Shown in pieces: positions 1 through 8,090 of a stretch of DNA of 64,000 bases. This DNA comes from Flavobacteriales bacterium UBA4422 (GTDB lineage: Bacteria > Bacteroidota > Bacteroidia > Flavobacteriales_G > Salibacteraceae), in contig DGQE01000039.1 of NCBI GenBank assembly GCA_002389645.1, positions 71,722-135,721 of the forward strand, in the 5' to 3' direction. A program made the position numbers and the translations under genes. The notes beneath the pieces are model-generated. The model was not told the origin of the DNA and did not search any database. It worked only from the letters and a program-made list of their open reading frames with translations. How positions within the stretch are numbered: position 1 is the first letter of the stretch; each line of letters starts with the position of its first letter.

Positions 1-51
1 GGTCGTGCTGCGAATAGAAGAACGGAGTTCTTGATTTTGGAGAATAAGTAG
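1..51 (+). CDS. C-terminal end of an OmpA-family protein (partial)
   Basis: Frame 1 is open from the first base to a TAG at 49-51 and encodes 16 residues containing the motif ANRRTEF. That motif (N-R-R-x-E-F/V) closes the peptidoglycan-binding OmpA/MotB domain, where the arginine contacts peptidoglycan. The rest of the gene lies upstream of the window, so domain order and length cannot be seen. The call rests only on this short tail; it would be an outer-membrane-anchored periplasmic protein. Confidence 0.55.
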   Translation, partial: GRAANRRTEFLILENK

Positions 52-148
52 AGGAGGGGCAAAATCTCTCAAGTATCTACATTCCGTGAAGGTTGTATGA
101 GGGTTAAGCAAGTGGATACGAGTTTTGGTTAATGCTAAGAAACTATAT

Positions 149-598
149 ATGGAATATCTCAAAAAGATAATTAATGTCTACAATCTGGGTTATACATTGA
201 TAGCGATGGTTGCTCTAGTGCTTTTCTCGCATATTGCTCCATTATACAATTGGATTAGAATGAGTGCTAGAATTGAAAAAGTAATGGATAGACCTGCTTA
301 CACATATGGAGATTTTACTTCGGTAAAAACCTTGGTAGGTCAGTTCCATGCAGTTAATTTTAGGTACAATGTTGGAAATCAAACCTTCAATGGCCGTGAA
401 ACTCTTATCGGAGGCACCTTTTCTAATACAGGTTTTGAAAGCAAATTGAACGGAAGATTTTTAGTTATTTATAACCATGAAAATCCTAGCGTATGTATTA
501 TGGCTCCATCCTGTATTGTCAAGGATAGCTCTGATGCACTGCACTATGAGGGGCGAAAGGTAGACTGGAGCTTTTATAATGGGGCATATTTGGAATGA
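149..598 (+). CDS. Small membrane protein, DUF3592-like
   Basis: A protein of about 149 residues, with one hydrophobic segment near the N-terminus (around TLIAMVALVLF) followed by a soluble domain. The pattern FRYNVGNQTFNG followed by a VIYNHENPS-type strand resembles DUF3592, whose members have one or two membrane helices and no known activity. An upstream in-frame TTG at 125 would add eight residues; I prefer the ATG at 149. It lies about 100 bases after the OmpA-like gene and is followed by a terminator, so it may end that operon. The family assignment is tentative. Confidence 0.55.
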   Translation: MEYLKKIINVYNLGYTLIAMVALVLFSHIAPLYNWIRMSARIEKVMDRPAYTYGDFTSVKTLVGQFHAVNFRYNVGNQTFNGRETLIGGTFSNTGFESKLNGRFLVIYNHENPSVCIMAPSCIVKDSSDALHYEGRKVDWSFYNGAYLE

Positions 599-665
599 TA
601 GATGCCGTGCTCGTTCATTGGGGATTATTGCATGATCCCTGAATGGGGGAGGTCCCAAACTTTAT

Positions 666-700
666 AAATCCCTCGTTCGCTTTGCTCACTGGGGATTTTT
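666..700 (+). terminator. Terminator after the DUF3592-like gene
   Basis: AAATCCC (666-672) pairs with GGGATTT (692-698), and the right arm runs into a T-tract. It lies 70 bases past the stop at 598 and would end plus-strand transcription. Its right arm belongs to the mirrored repeat described next. Confidence 0.55.
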
Positions 701-754
701 TGTTTACAGCGCTCGCTCAAACAAGTTTGGCTCGGCTGTAAACAAAAAATCCCC
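691..754. repeat. Perfect 20-bp inverted repeat joining two terminators
   Basis: The 20 bases at 691-710 (start GGGGATTTTTTG, end TTTACAGC) are exactly the reverse complement of 735-754, with a 24-base spacer. Each arm carries the GGGATTT half of a separate hairpin (666-700 on plus, 743-773 on minus). The segment 666-773 therefore reads as one terminator duplicated in inverted orientation between two converging transcripts. A dispersed palindromic element is an alternative. Confidence 0.75.
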
Positions 755-773
755 GCGCTTCGCGCAGGGATTT
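743..773 (-). terminator. Terminator of tRNA-Ser
   Basis: Read on the minus strand, AAATCCCTGCGC pairs with GCGCGGGGATTT around a GAA loop (12 pairs, one G-T), followed by more T. It starts nine bases after the encoded CCA of the tRNA, the expected place for its rho-independent terminator. Confidence 0.8.
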
Positions 774-781
774 GCTCCGTT

Positions 782-869
782 TGGCGGAGAGTGAGGGATT
801 CGAACCCCCGGACCCGTGAAGATCAATAGTTTTCAAGACTACCGCATTCGACCACTCTGCCAACTCTCC
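782..869 (-). tRNA. tRNA-Ser (UGA)
   Basis: The minus strand folds as a class II tRNA: acceptor GGAGAGT pairs with ACTCTCC, the discriminator is G, the T-loop reads GGTTCGAATCC, and a long variable arm is typical of serine tRNAs. The anticodon loop CTTGAAA contains TGA. CCA is encoded (784-782). The gene is 88 bases including CCA. Confidence 0.95.
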
Positions 870-1317
870 GCTGCAAAAGTAAAAATGTATTGGATTTTGA
901 ATCATTATCGATAAATATTACTTCAATTCATTCCTTAAGCTTCTGAAAAACAAGCTTTAAAAAATTAATTTCATGTCGATTGTATTCAAAAATCAAGCAC
1001 GCTTGATGCTATGCAACCAGTTGTTGTCCCTATTTTAACTCCTGTTTTTGATTTGTGCCATCGAAACTTGGTTGATTTTCCTTTTCTCGCTGAAAAATTC
1101 ATTCTTAGCTTACTTCAATACGCGTGTCATGTTTATAAATCACGTGAATTTGCTTCGAAATGACATAGGCTTGGTTTATTAAATAATCTGTTAATGAGGT
1201 GTTTACGGTTAGTACGGAGTTCTGAGTGTGGTATTGTTCAAAAAGTTGGTTTGTAAGTACTTCAATACAAGAAAGATGCTTATTTTTGCGCCCCTATTTT
1301 ACAAAGACAAGGTAATC
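870..1317. other. Gene-free stretch between tRNA-Ser and rpmG
   Basis: About 450 bases with no credible reading frame. It holds the upstream regions of both flanking genes and a small palindrome near 933-958 (TTAAGCTT and AAGCTTTAA around a short loop). In other Bacteroidota rpmB (ribosomal L28) commonly sits directly before rpmG; nothing resembling it is present here. Confidence 0.6.
1281..1288 (+). promoter_or_regulatory. Bacteroidota -7 promoter element before rpmG
   Basis: TATTTTTG fits the TAnnTTTG element read by the Bacteroidota primary sigma factor, 29 bases before the rpmG ATG. No good TTTG -33 element is seen at the usual spacing, so this rests on the -7 motif and position. Confidence 0.45.
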
Positions 1318-1500
1318 ATGGCAAAGAAAGGAAACAGAGTTCAAGTAATTCTTGAGTGTACAGAACACAAGGAGAGTGGTCAGCCAGGAACTTCTCGTTA
1401 TATTACAACGAAGAACAGAAAGAATACTCCAGATAGAATTGAGATTAAGAAGTATAATCCAATTCTACGTAAAGTAACTCTTCACAAAGAGATTAAGTAA
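1318..1500 (+). CDS. rpmG: 50S ribosomal protein L33
   Basis: This 60-residue protein begins MAKKGNRVQVILECTEHK and carries the L33 pattern with RYITTKNRKNTPDRIEIKKY and a basic C-terminus. L33 is a small protein of the large ribosomal subunit near the E site. An open frame extends upstream to 1228, but the ATG at 1318 gives the family N-terminus. The zinc-ribbon CxxC pairs of C+ L33 variants are absent (one Cys only), so this is a zinc-independent form. It is the first gene of a rpmG-DUF4295-ftsY-rimO series, a conserved Bacteroidota order. Confidence 0.95.
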   Translation: MAKKGNRVQVILECTEHKESGQPGTSRYITTKNRKNTPDRIEIKKYNPILRKVTLHKEIK

Positions 1501-1521
1501 AACCATTAAAGCATTTGAGCC

Positions 1522-1677
1522 ATGGCTAAGAAAACAGTAGCAGGATTAAGAAAACAAGGAGCAAAGGATTTCACGAAAGTTATCAAGATGGTTAAGTCTG
1601 AAAAGACTGGAGGCTACAGTCTTCGTGAAGAAGTTATGCCAAAAGATTTGGTGGAAGACTTCTTGAAGTCTAAGTAA
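1522..1677 (+). CDS. DUF4295 family small basic protein
   Basis: A 51-residue, lysine-rich protein starting MAKKTVAGLRKQGAKDFTKV and ending KDLVEDFLKSK, 21 bases after rpmG. DUF4295 is found almost only in Bacteroidota and nearly always between rpmG and ftsY. Its size, charge and position suggest a ribosome-associated protein, but its function is not established as far as I know. It was recognised by sequence and by this conserved gene order. Confidence 0.9.
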   Translation: MAKKTVAGLRKQGAKDFTKVIKMVKSEKTGGYSLREEVMPKDLVEDFLKSK

Positions 1678-1704
1678 TTGTTCCAAAATGATATTTTGAA
1701 AGCT

Positions 1705-1736
1705 TCTTTCTTCTAAAGAAAGAGGCTTTCTTTGTT
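1705..1736 (+). terminator. Hairpin between DUF4295 and ftsY
   Basis: TCTTTCTT (1705-1712) and AAGAAAGA (1716-1723) form an eight-pair A/T-rich stem with a three-base loop, followed by a T-rich tract. It could attenuate rather than fully end transcription into ftsY. Confidence 0.45.
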
Positions 1737-1757
1737 TAAACCAACAGAGTATTCAGA

Positions 1758-2720
1758 ATGGCATTATTCGGCTTATTTAAATCAAAAAAAGAATCGTTAG
1801 ATAAGGGCTTAGAAAAAACAAGAGAAAGTGTTTTTTCCAAATTGTCGCGAGCTGTTGTTGGTAAATCGAAGGTTGATGATGAGGTGCTAGACAATCTTGA
1901 AGAAGTTTTAGTGACTTCTGATGTTGGGGTTACTACCACACTTAAGATCATCGAGCGCATTGAATCACGCGTTTCAAAAGACAAATACGTTAATTCTGCT
2001 GAGCTGAATGAAATCTTGAGAGAAGAGATTTCACTGTTGTTAGAAGAAAATAAAGCCGGGGAAGTAAAGAACTTTGAAGAAGACCTCAACAAGAAGCCAT
2101 ATGTAATGATGGTAGTTGGTGTGAACGGAGTAGGTAAAACTACCACCATTGGAAAATTGGCCAATCAATTTTCAAAAGCAGGAAAGAAGGTGGTTATTGG
2201 TGCTGCTGATACATTTAGAGCTGCAGCTATTGATCAGTTGAAAGTTTGGGGTGAAAGAGCAGACGTTCCTGTAATTGCTCAGCAAATGGGCTCTGATCCC
2301 GCAAGTGTCGCTTTTGACACCTTGGAATCAGCGATGAAAATTGGTGCCGATGTAGTTATTATTGATACGGCTGGAAGATTGCATAACAAGGTAGGCTTGA
2401 TGAACGAACTCACTAAGATCAAAAGAGTGATGCAAAAGGTTGTGGATGACGCACCTCATGAGATACTGTTAGTGCTGGACGCTTCTACAGGTCAAAATGC
2501 GTTCGAACAAGCAAAGCAATTTACCGCTGCTACAGAAGTTAATGCATTGGCCTTAACCAAACTTGATGGCACAGCCAAAGGCGGAGTGGTTATCGGAATT
2601 AGTGATCAATTCAAGATACCAGTTAAGTATATCGGAGTTGGAGAGAAAATTGAAGATTTACAATTGTTTGATCGAAGAGCATTTGTTGATTCTCTTTTCG
2701 GATCTGAAAAATCAAACTAA
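1758..2720 (+). CDS. ftsY: Signal recognition particle receptor FtsY
   Basis: FtsY is the membrane-associated SRP receptor GTPase that docks ribosome-SRP complexes at the translocon. The 320-residue protein has the N-terminal helical domain (about 20-90) and an SRP GTPase domain with P-loop GVNGVGKTT (121-129), the DTFRAAA insertion-box motif, DTAGR (G3) and TKLDGTAKGG (G4 and closing loop). The long acidic N-terminal extension of E. coli FtsY is absent, as in most Bacteroidota. Three bases separate its stop from rimO, so the two are probably co-translated. The start MALFGLFKSKK gives the amphipathic membrane-targeting helix. Confidence 0.97.
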   Translation: MALFGLFKSKKESLDKGLEKTRESVFSKLSRAVVGKSKVDDEVLDNLEEVLVTSDVGVTTTLKIIERIESRVSKDKYVNSAELNEILREEISLLLEENKAGEVKNFEEDLNKKPYVMMVVGVNGVGKTTTIGKLANQFSKAGKKVVIGAADTFRAAAIDQLKVWGERADVPVIAQQMGSDPASVAFDTLESAMKIGADVVIIDTAGRLHNKVGLMNELTKIKRVMQKVVDDAPHEILLVLDASTGQNAFEQAKQFTAATEVNALALTKLDGTAKGGVVIGISDQFKIPVKYIGVGEKIEDLQLFDRRAFVDSLFGSEKSN

Positions 2721-2723
2721 ACC

Positions 2724-4049
2724 ATGCGGACAAAAGGAAAAAGATCTGAAAAGATCAATGTTGTGACCTTAGGATGCTCAAAGAATATTTTTGACTCAGA
2801 AGTTCTCATGGCTCAGCTGAAGGCCAATGACTTTTCAGTGGAACATGAAAGTGAAAAGGAAGATTTTGATACAGTCATTATCAATACTTGCGGATTTATA
2901 GATAATGCCAAAGAAGAATCCGTCAATACCATACTGCAATTTTCGGAAGCTAAGAAAAATGGATGGGTAGAGAAAGTTATTGTAACAGGCTGTCTTTCTG
3001 AACGTTATAGTGATGAGTTAGAGAAAGATATTCCTGAGGTCGATGCATGGTTCGGCACTCGCGAGCTACCTCGATTACTGAAGACACTTAAAGCAGATTA
3101 TAAACATGAGCTGGTTGGGGAGCGTTTTCTGACAACCCCAATACATTACGCTTACTTAAAGATTAGTGAAGGGTGTGACAGACCTTGCGCGTTTTGTGCT
3201 ATCCCGCTTATGCGAGGTAAGCACATTTCAACACCAATCGAAGAATTGGTTAGGCAAGCTAAATCATTGGCAGCTCAAGGAACTAAGGAATTGATCCTTA
3301 TTGCTCAAGATTCTACTTATTATGGGCTTGATATCTACGGAAAAAGGAACCTAGCTGAACTACTTAAGGCGTTAAGTGAGGTAGAGGGAATAGATTGGAT
3401 TAGGTTGCATTATGCCTATCCTGCAGGGTTTCCTATGGATGCCATTGAAGAAATGGCCCGTAACCCAAAGGTTTGCAATTACTTAGATATCCCTCTTCAG
3501 CACATTAACGATGACATGCTCAAGCTTATGCGCAGAGGGACGACACGCGACAAAACGGATAGAATCCTTGCTGAAATGCGCAAGGTTAACCCTGAAATGG
3601 CGATAAGGACTTCCTTGATTGTTGGTTTTCCAGGCGAAACAGAAGAGCAGTTTCAAGAGATGTACGACTGGGTAGCATCTACAAAGTTTGATCGATTGGG
3701 AGTGTTTACTTACAGTCATGAAGAAAACACACACGCTTTTCAATATGAAGATGACGTGCCAGACGAGGTTAAGCAGCAGCGTGCAAAAGCGATCATGGAC
3801 TTGCAAGAGGAAATAAGTTTTGAACGCAATCAGTCTCGAATTGGAACTATAGAAAAGGTTCTTATCGACCGCAAAGAAGGAGGCTTTTTCGTTGGGCGAA
3901 CTCAGTATGATTCTCCTGAAGTAGATAATGAAGTGGTTATTGATGCAACTGAGAATTATCTGCGACTTGGAGATTTTGTAGATGTAAAAATCACAGGCAA
4001 TACTGCTTTTGATTTGGAAGGAGAGGTTATAAATCAAGAAAAATCTTGA
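2724..4049 (+). CDS. rimO: Ribosomal protein S12 methylthiotransferase RimO
   Basis: RimO is a radical-SAM enzyme that adds a methylthio group to the conserved aspartate of ribosomal protein S12. The N-terminal UPF0004 domain carries its three cluster cysteines (C18, C56, C90), the radical SAM domain has C151-x3-C155-x2-C158 (CDRPCAFC), and a C-terminal TRAM domain follows from about residue 370. The length of 441 is usual. CDRPCAFCAIPLMRG fits RimO rather than MiaB. It follows ftsY by three bases, the standard Bacteroidota arrangement. Confidence 0.96.
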   Translation: MRTKGKRSEKINVVTLGCSKNIFDSEVLMAQLKANDFSVEHESEKEDFDTVIINTCGFIDNAKEESVNTILQFSEAKKNGWVEKVIVTGCLSERYSDELEKDIPEVDAWFGTRELPRLLKTLKADYKHELVGERFLTTPIHYAYLKISEGCDRPCAFCAIPLMRGKHISTPIEELVRQAKSLAAQGTKELILIAQDSTYYGLDIYGKRNLAELLKALSEVEGIDWIRLHYAYPAGFPMDAIEEMARNPKVCNYLDIPLQHINDDMLKLMRRGTTRDKTDRILAEMRKVNPEMAIRTSLIVGFPGETEEQFQEMYDWVASTKFDRLGVFTYSHEENTHAFQYEDDVPDEVKQQRAKAIMDLQEEISFERNQSRIGTIEKVLIDRKEGGFFVGRTQYDSPEVDNEVVIDATENYLRLGDFVDVKITGNTAFDLEGEVINQEKS

Positions 4050-4114
4050 TTAAGTCCTTTTCTTTGAACAATTCTTTTGCATCTTCATTACAATAGTCAT
4101 TAATAGAAACAGAA

Positions 4115-5692
4115 TTGCATCTTCATTCCACCCTCAAACCATCGTTACCTCCGCTCATTGTCGATTATTTAGATGAGAAGGAAGCCTTAGTGCCATTTTA
4201 TTCCTTCAGTCCATCCATGGATGGATTGTCAAAGGCAGCAACGAAGCGAAAAGCTATTCCAGTGAATAGAGAAGTGCTGGTTCAGCAGCTTAAACTGCAG
4301 AGTGAGAAGTCGAAATATTCAAATGCACTTACAACAGAACAGATTGAACGACTCCGTTCAGATGATGTTTTCACGATAACTACAGGACATCAGTTATGTG
4401 TTTATGGCGGCCCAATGTTTTTTATCTACAAGATTCTATCGGCTATAAAGACGTGTGAATTATTGAAAGAATCTGGTATTCATGCGGTTCCTGTGTATTG
4501 GATGGCGTCTGAAGATCATGATTTCCAAGAAGTCAATCATATTTTTTATCACACTCAAAAAGTTTCTTGGGATATCAATGCCAAGGGTCCTGTTGGTAGA
4601 CTGAAGTTAGATGGGCTAGATGATTTTAAGAAAGAGTTGAATGAGTTGATCGGGAATGACCCGCTAAAGGCAGATACATTGACCAAAATGGGCGATATAT
4701 TCCATGCGTCCAAAACCCTTGCTGAGGCCATTCGAGACTTTGTCTATTGGTTGTTTGCTAATCAAGGAATAGTTGTGATTGACGCAGATAAGCGCGAATT
4801 CAAAAGTTTGTTTGCGGGAGTTGTGCGTCAAGAGCTTGAAGCATCGGTGTCATTTGGGGCCGTGAATGACTCTACCGAAAAACTTGATGAACTTGGTTTT
4901 GGCGGCCAAGTTACTCCTCGTGAGATAAATCTGTTTTGGATGCAGGATGGTTATCGAGAGCGGATTGAAAAAATAAATAGTGGCTTTCAAACTGCAGACG
5001 GACTTAACTCATGGAGCAGTGCTGAATTACTGCAGCAGCTTGATGAAAACCCTGAATGCTTTAGTCCGAATGTTGTTCTTCGTCCTGTTTATCAAGAAGT
5101 GCTGTTGCCTAATCTAGCTTATATCGGTGGGCCAGGTGAGTTGAGTTATTGGCTTCAACTCAAAGAGGTTTTTGATAGATACGAGGTTTTCTATCCTGCC
5201 ATTCTTTTGCGGGATATGGCTGTTATTCTGGATGAGAAGTCGGCCAAGCGTATGCAGCAATTGGAATTAAATATAGAAGATATTAATACTCCGTTTGATG
5301 AGCTTTTTACATTCTTAGTCAGAAGAAACGGGTCGCACGAGCACCTTGTGGAAGATAAAACGGTTGATATTGAAAATCGATTAAGTGATTTAGCCGAAGC
5401 GATAGGAGAGTTTGACCCATCATTGCAGCGCAGCGCGGAAACTGAGAAGACGAGGATCTTAAAACGTTTAGAGGTGTTGCAAAAGAAAGTTCTGCGAAGC
5501 GACAGAAAGAATAATGAGGTTATTGAAAGACGACTGCACGAGGTGTTTCAAGATATAAAGCCACTGAACGCTCCACAAGAAAGAATAGAATGTTTTTTAC
5601 GCTTTACAAATGAGCAACAAAGGGAAGCTTTTGTTAAAAGCTTGATCTCGGAATTCAACCTGTTTGAGCAAAAGATCAAAGTGTTCGATTAA
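4115..5692 (+). CDS. bshC: Putative cysteine ligase BshC (bacillithiol synthesis)
   Basis: BshC is assigned the last step of bacillithiol synthesis, adding cysteine to glucosaminyl-malate. The 525-residue protein has the family signature TGHQLCVYGGPMFFIYKI near residue 90 and PVYWMASEDHDFQEVNHI near 130, then a C-terminal coiled coil (about 390-480). The start is TTG at 4115: the next ATG is well inside the conserved N-terminal domain and no upstream ATG is in frame. It is about 65 bases after rimO. Bacillithiol would be the main low-molecular-weight thiol, which fits the oxyR/dps stress genes elsewhere in the window; bshA and bshB are not here. Confidence 0.92.
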   Translation: MHLHSTLKPSLPPLIVDYLDEKEALVPFYSFSPSMDGLSKAATKRKAIPVNREVLVQQLKLQSEKSKYSNALTTEQIERLRSDDVFTITTGHQLCVYGGPMFFIYKILSAIKTCELLKESGIHAVPVYWMASEDHDFQEVNHIFYHTQKVSWDINAKGPVGRLKLDGLDDFKKELNELIGNDPLKADTLTKMGDIFHASKTLAEAIRDFVYWLFANQGIVVIDADKREFKSLFAGVVRQELEASVSFGAVNDSTEKLDELGFGGQVTPREINLFWMQDGYRERIEKINSGFQTADGLNSWSSAELLQQLDENPECFSPNVVLRPVYQEVLLPNLAYIGGPGELSYWLQLKEVFDRYEVFYPAILLRDMAVILDEKSAKRMQQLELNIEDINTPFDELFTFLVRRNGSHEHLVEDKTVDIENRLSDLAEAIGEFDPSLQRSAETEKTRILKRLEVLQKKVLRSDRKNNEVIERRLHEVFQDIKPLNAPQERIECFLRFTNEQQREAFVKSLISEFNLFEQKIKVFD

Positions 5693-5743
5693 GACTGTTG
5701 TAAAAAACAGCTCTGGACATTAAATGTATATACATATTTTATT

Positions 5744-5751
5744 TATATTTG
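5744..5751 (+). promoter_or_regulatory. Bacteroidota -7 element before the YceI gene
   Basis: TATATTTG, followed by C, is an exact TAnnTTTG match 18 bases before the ATG at 5770. The -33 element is not obvious. Confidence 0.5.
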
Positions 5752-5769
5752 CATCAAATTATTAAACAA

Positions 5770-6417
5770 ATGAAAAAGAATCTACTATTTATCACTGCAA
5801 TTTCTGTTTCTGTAGCCCTAGCTTCGTGCGCTGGCGGTGGAGAAACAGCTTCTGAAGAAACTACTGCCGCGCCTGAAGAGGCTGCTGCTCCTACTGCTGA
5901 AACTATTACTTGGAACGTTGATCCTGCAACTTCGAACATCCGTTGGGAAGGTGGCACGGCTGGTGCTCAAGTATATTCTCACTTTGGAAACATCGCTATT
6001 CAAGAAGGTGTTGTTATGACTGAAGCAGGAAACCTTGCAAATGGTGAGTTTGTGATCGACATGACTACTATTAACCCTAAAGATGAGAACTACAGCGAAG
6101 AGCATCCAGCTTCTGATTTAGTTGGTCACTTAGCTAGTGATGATTTCTTCAGCGTGGAGACTTATCCTACTGCAGCATTTGTTGTTAAGTCTGCTGAAGG
6201 TAATGTTATTACAGGCGATTTGACAATCAAAGGAAAGACCAATGAAGAAACAATCAATGTTGAGAGCGTGAACATCTCTGAAGATGGCATGACTGCTGCC
6301 GGAACATTGGTATTTGATCGTCAGAAATACGATGTAGCATGGGCTCATTACTTAGAAGATGTTGTTCTATCAGACGATATTACTTTAAACATTACCCTTT
6401 CAGCTAAGAAAGGATAA
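5770..6417 (+). CDS. YceI family lipoprotein
   Basis: The ATG at 5770 gives a lipoprotein signal (MKKNLLFITAISVSVALASC, Cys at about residue 20), a low-complexity Glu/Ala/Thr linker (about 24-45), then a YceI domain of some 165 residues starting at TWNVDPATSNIRWEGG. YceI proteins are lipocalin-like beta barrels that bind polyisoprenoids or other amphiphiles in the periplasm; the ligand here is unknown. An upstream in-frame ATG at 5749 would spoil the signal peptide. It is a single-gene unit with its own promoter motif and a strong terminator. Confidence 0.9.
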   Translation: MKKNLLFITAISVSVALASCAGGGETASEETTAAPEEAAAPTAETITWNVDPATSNIRWEGGTAGAQVYSHFGNIAIQEGVVMTEAGNLANGEFVIDMTTINPKDENYSEEHPASDLVGHLASDDFFSVETYPTAAFVVKSAEGNVITGDLTIKGKTNEETINVESVNISEDGMTAAGTLVFDRQKYDVAWAHYLEDVVLSDDITLNITLSAKKG

Positions 6418-6443
6418 TTCATCTTTTTAGATGGATCAATTTT

Positions 6444-6471
6444 AGCCCCGCTTGTGCGGGGCTTTTTTTTT
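6444..6471 (+). terminator. Rho-independent terminator after the YceI gene
   Basis: AGCCCCGC (6444-6451) and GCGGGGCT (6456-6463) form a GC-rich eight-pair stem with a four-base loop, followed by a T-tract. It separates the lipoprotein gene from guaA. Confidence 0.93.
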
Positions 6472-6549
6472 GATTAAAAGTTTATCTTTTCAACAAGCCT
6501 TATTCGTAACAATAGCATTTTAATCATGCGACATAACTGCACTATCTTC

Positions 6550-6557
6550 TACATTTG
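6550..6557 (+). promoter_or_regulatory. -7 element immediately before guaA
   Basis: TACATTTG fits TAnnTTTG and ends only three bases before the guaA ATG at 6561. With a start point a few bases downstream of the motif, the transcript would begin at or beside the ATG, implying little or no leader. No clear -33 element is seen. Confidence 0.5.
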
Positions 6558-6560
6558 CGC

Positions 6561-8090
6561 ATGCAAGAAATGATATTAATCCTTGACTTTGGTTCTCAAT
6601 ACACCCAGCTTATTGCTCGCAGAGTAAGAGAACTCAATGTGTATTGTGAAATCCATCCTTACAATGAGATTCCTGAAATAGATGAACACATCAAAGGTGT
6701 GATTCTCAGTGGAAGTCCATTTTCAGTGCGTCAAGAGAATCATCCTATACCTGATTTATCAGCTATAAAATCAAAATTTCCTTTGCTTGGTGTGTGCTAT
6801 GGTGCGCAGTTTCTTGCTCAAAACTATGGTGGAGAAGTGCAGGCTTCTTCAAAGAGAGAATATGGAAGAGCCCATTTGAGTTTTGTAAACCATGATGCTG
6901 CTCTGATGAAGGGTGTGGCTGAAGACTCACAGGTGTGGATGTCTCATGGTGATACTATACATTCTTTGCCAGAAAACACATCAATTATATGTAGTACTAA
7001 AGATGTAAGTGTGGGTGGGTATCGTTTTGATAATGAGGAAACTTATGCGCTTCAATTTCACCCTGAAGTTTATCATTCAACCGATGGCTTGACGGTGCTG
7101 CGAAACTTTGTAGTTGGCGTTTGCGGTTGTGATCAATCATGGACTCCAGAGTCTTATGTAGAAACTTCGGTTGCTCAACTTAAAGAGCAATTGGGAAATG
7201 ATAAAGTAGTGTTAGGGCTTTCTGGAGGAGTTGATAGTTCTGTAGCTGCAATGCTTCTTCATAGGGCTATTGGTACGAACCTCTATTGCATATTCGTTGA
7301 TAATGGACTTTTACGCAAGCATGAGTTTGAAAGTGTTTTACACCAGTATAAAGACTTAGGCTTGAATGTGAAAGGTGTTGATTCTTCAGCAGCTTTCTAT
7401 CGCGAATTGAAAGGAATCTCTGATCCAGAGCAAAAGAGAAAGGTTATAGGAAGGGTATTCATAGAGGTGTTTGATGAAGAATCTCATCTTATTGAGGATG
7501 TGAAGTGGCTCGGGCAGGGCACAATATATCCAGATGTTATCGAATCAAAATCTGTAAAAGGACCATCGGCTACCATCAAGTCCCATCACAATGTGGGTGG
7601 TTTGCCTGATTTCATGAAACTGAAAATCGTAGAGCCGTTGAATGCTTTATTCAAAGACGAAGTAAGAGAAGTGGGTGCAACACTTGGTTTACCTGCAAGT
7701 ATTCTTGGTCGTCATCCTTTCCCAGGTCCAGGACTTGGAATCAGAATACTAGGCGATATTACTGAGGAAAAGGTGAGGGTGCTTCAAGAAGTCGATTACA
7801 TCTACACAGAAGGTTTGAAAGAAGCTGGTTTATACGATCAAATCTGGCAAGCCGGATCCATTTTACTACCAGTTCAATCTGTTGGCGTAATGGGTGATGA
7901 GCGAACGTATGAAAACGCTGTAGCACTTAGAGCGGTTACTTCAACCGATGGCATGACGGCAGATTGGTTCCATTTTCCACACGAGTTTTTAGCCATGATT
8001 TCTAATAAGATCATTAACAACGTAAAAGGAGTGAACAGAGTGGTTTACGACATCAGTTCTAAACCTCCTGCAACGATAGAATGGGAATAG
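6561..8090 (+). CDS. guaA: GMP synthase (glutamine-hydrolysing)
   Basis: GuaA converts XMP to GMP using ATP and ammonia from glutamine. The class I amidotransferase domain (1-190) has nucleophile motif GVCYGAQ and the His-Glu pair in FHPEV. The ATP-pyrophosphatase domain has the PP-loop SGGVDSS, and the C-terminal dimerisation domain ends KPPATIEWE, the canonical tail. ATG 6561 gives MQEMILILDFGSQY; a second ATG at 6570 is possible. The stop overlaps the start of the LysM gene (8081), a pairing I recognise from other Bacteroidota. Confidence 0.97.
   Translation: MQEMILILDFGSQYTQLIARRVRELNVYCEIHPYNEIPEIDEHIKGVILSGSPFSVRQENHPIPDLSAIKSKFPLLGVCYGAQFLAQNYGGEVQASSKREYGRAHLSFVNHDAALMKGVAEDSQVWMSHGDTIHSLPENTSIICSTKDVSVGGYRFDNEETYALQFHPEVYHSTDGLTVLRNFVVGVCGCDQSWTPESYVETSVAQLKEQLGNDKVVLGLSGGVDSSVAAMLLHRAIGTNLYCIFVDNGLLRKHEFESVLHQYKDLGLNVKGVDSSAAFYRELKGISDPEQKRKVIGRVFIEVFDEESHLIEDVKWLGQGTIYPDVIESKSVKGPSATIKSHHNVGGLPDFMKLKIVEPLNALFKDEVREVGATLGLPASILGRHPFPGPGLGIRILGDITEEKVRVLQEVDYIYTEGLKEAGLYDQIWQAGSILLPVQSVGVMGDERTYENAVALRAVTSTDGMTADWFHFPHEFLAMISNKIINNVKGVNRVVYDISSKPPATIEWE

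Noticed and set aside
36..65. Purine-rich AGGAGGGG near 53 as a strong Shine-Dalgarno site
   Set aside because: It is about 90 bases upstream of the next start (149), too far to serve it, and Bacteroidota rely little on such sites.
782..869. tRNA-Ser as an integration site of a mobile element
   Set aside because: No integrase and no direct repeat of the tRNA 3' end are seen; the neighbouring repeats are terminators.
717..905. Minus-strand ORF of 62 codons
   Set aside because: It lies across the tRNA-Ser gene and its terminator; the peptide is simply the translated tRNA (SGELAEWSNAVVLKT is the familiar tRNA-Ser artefact).
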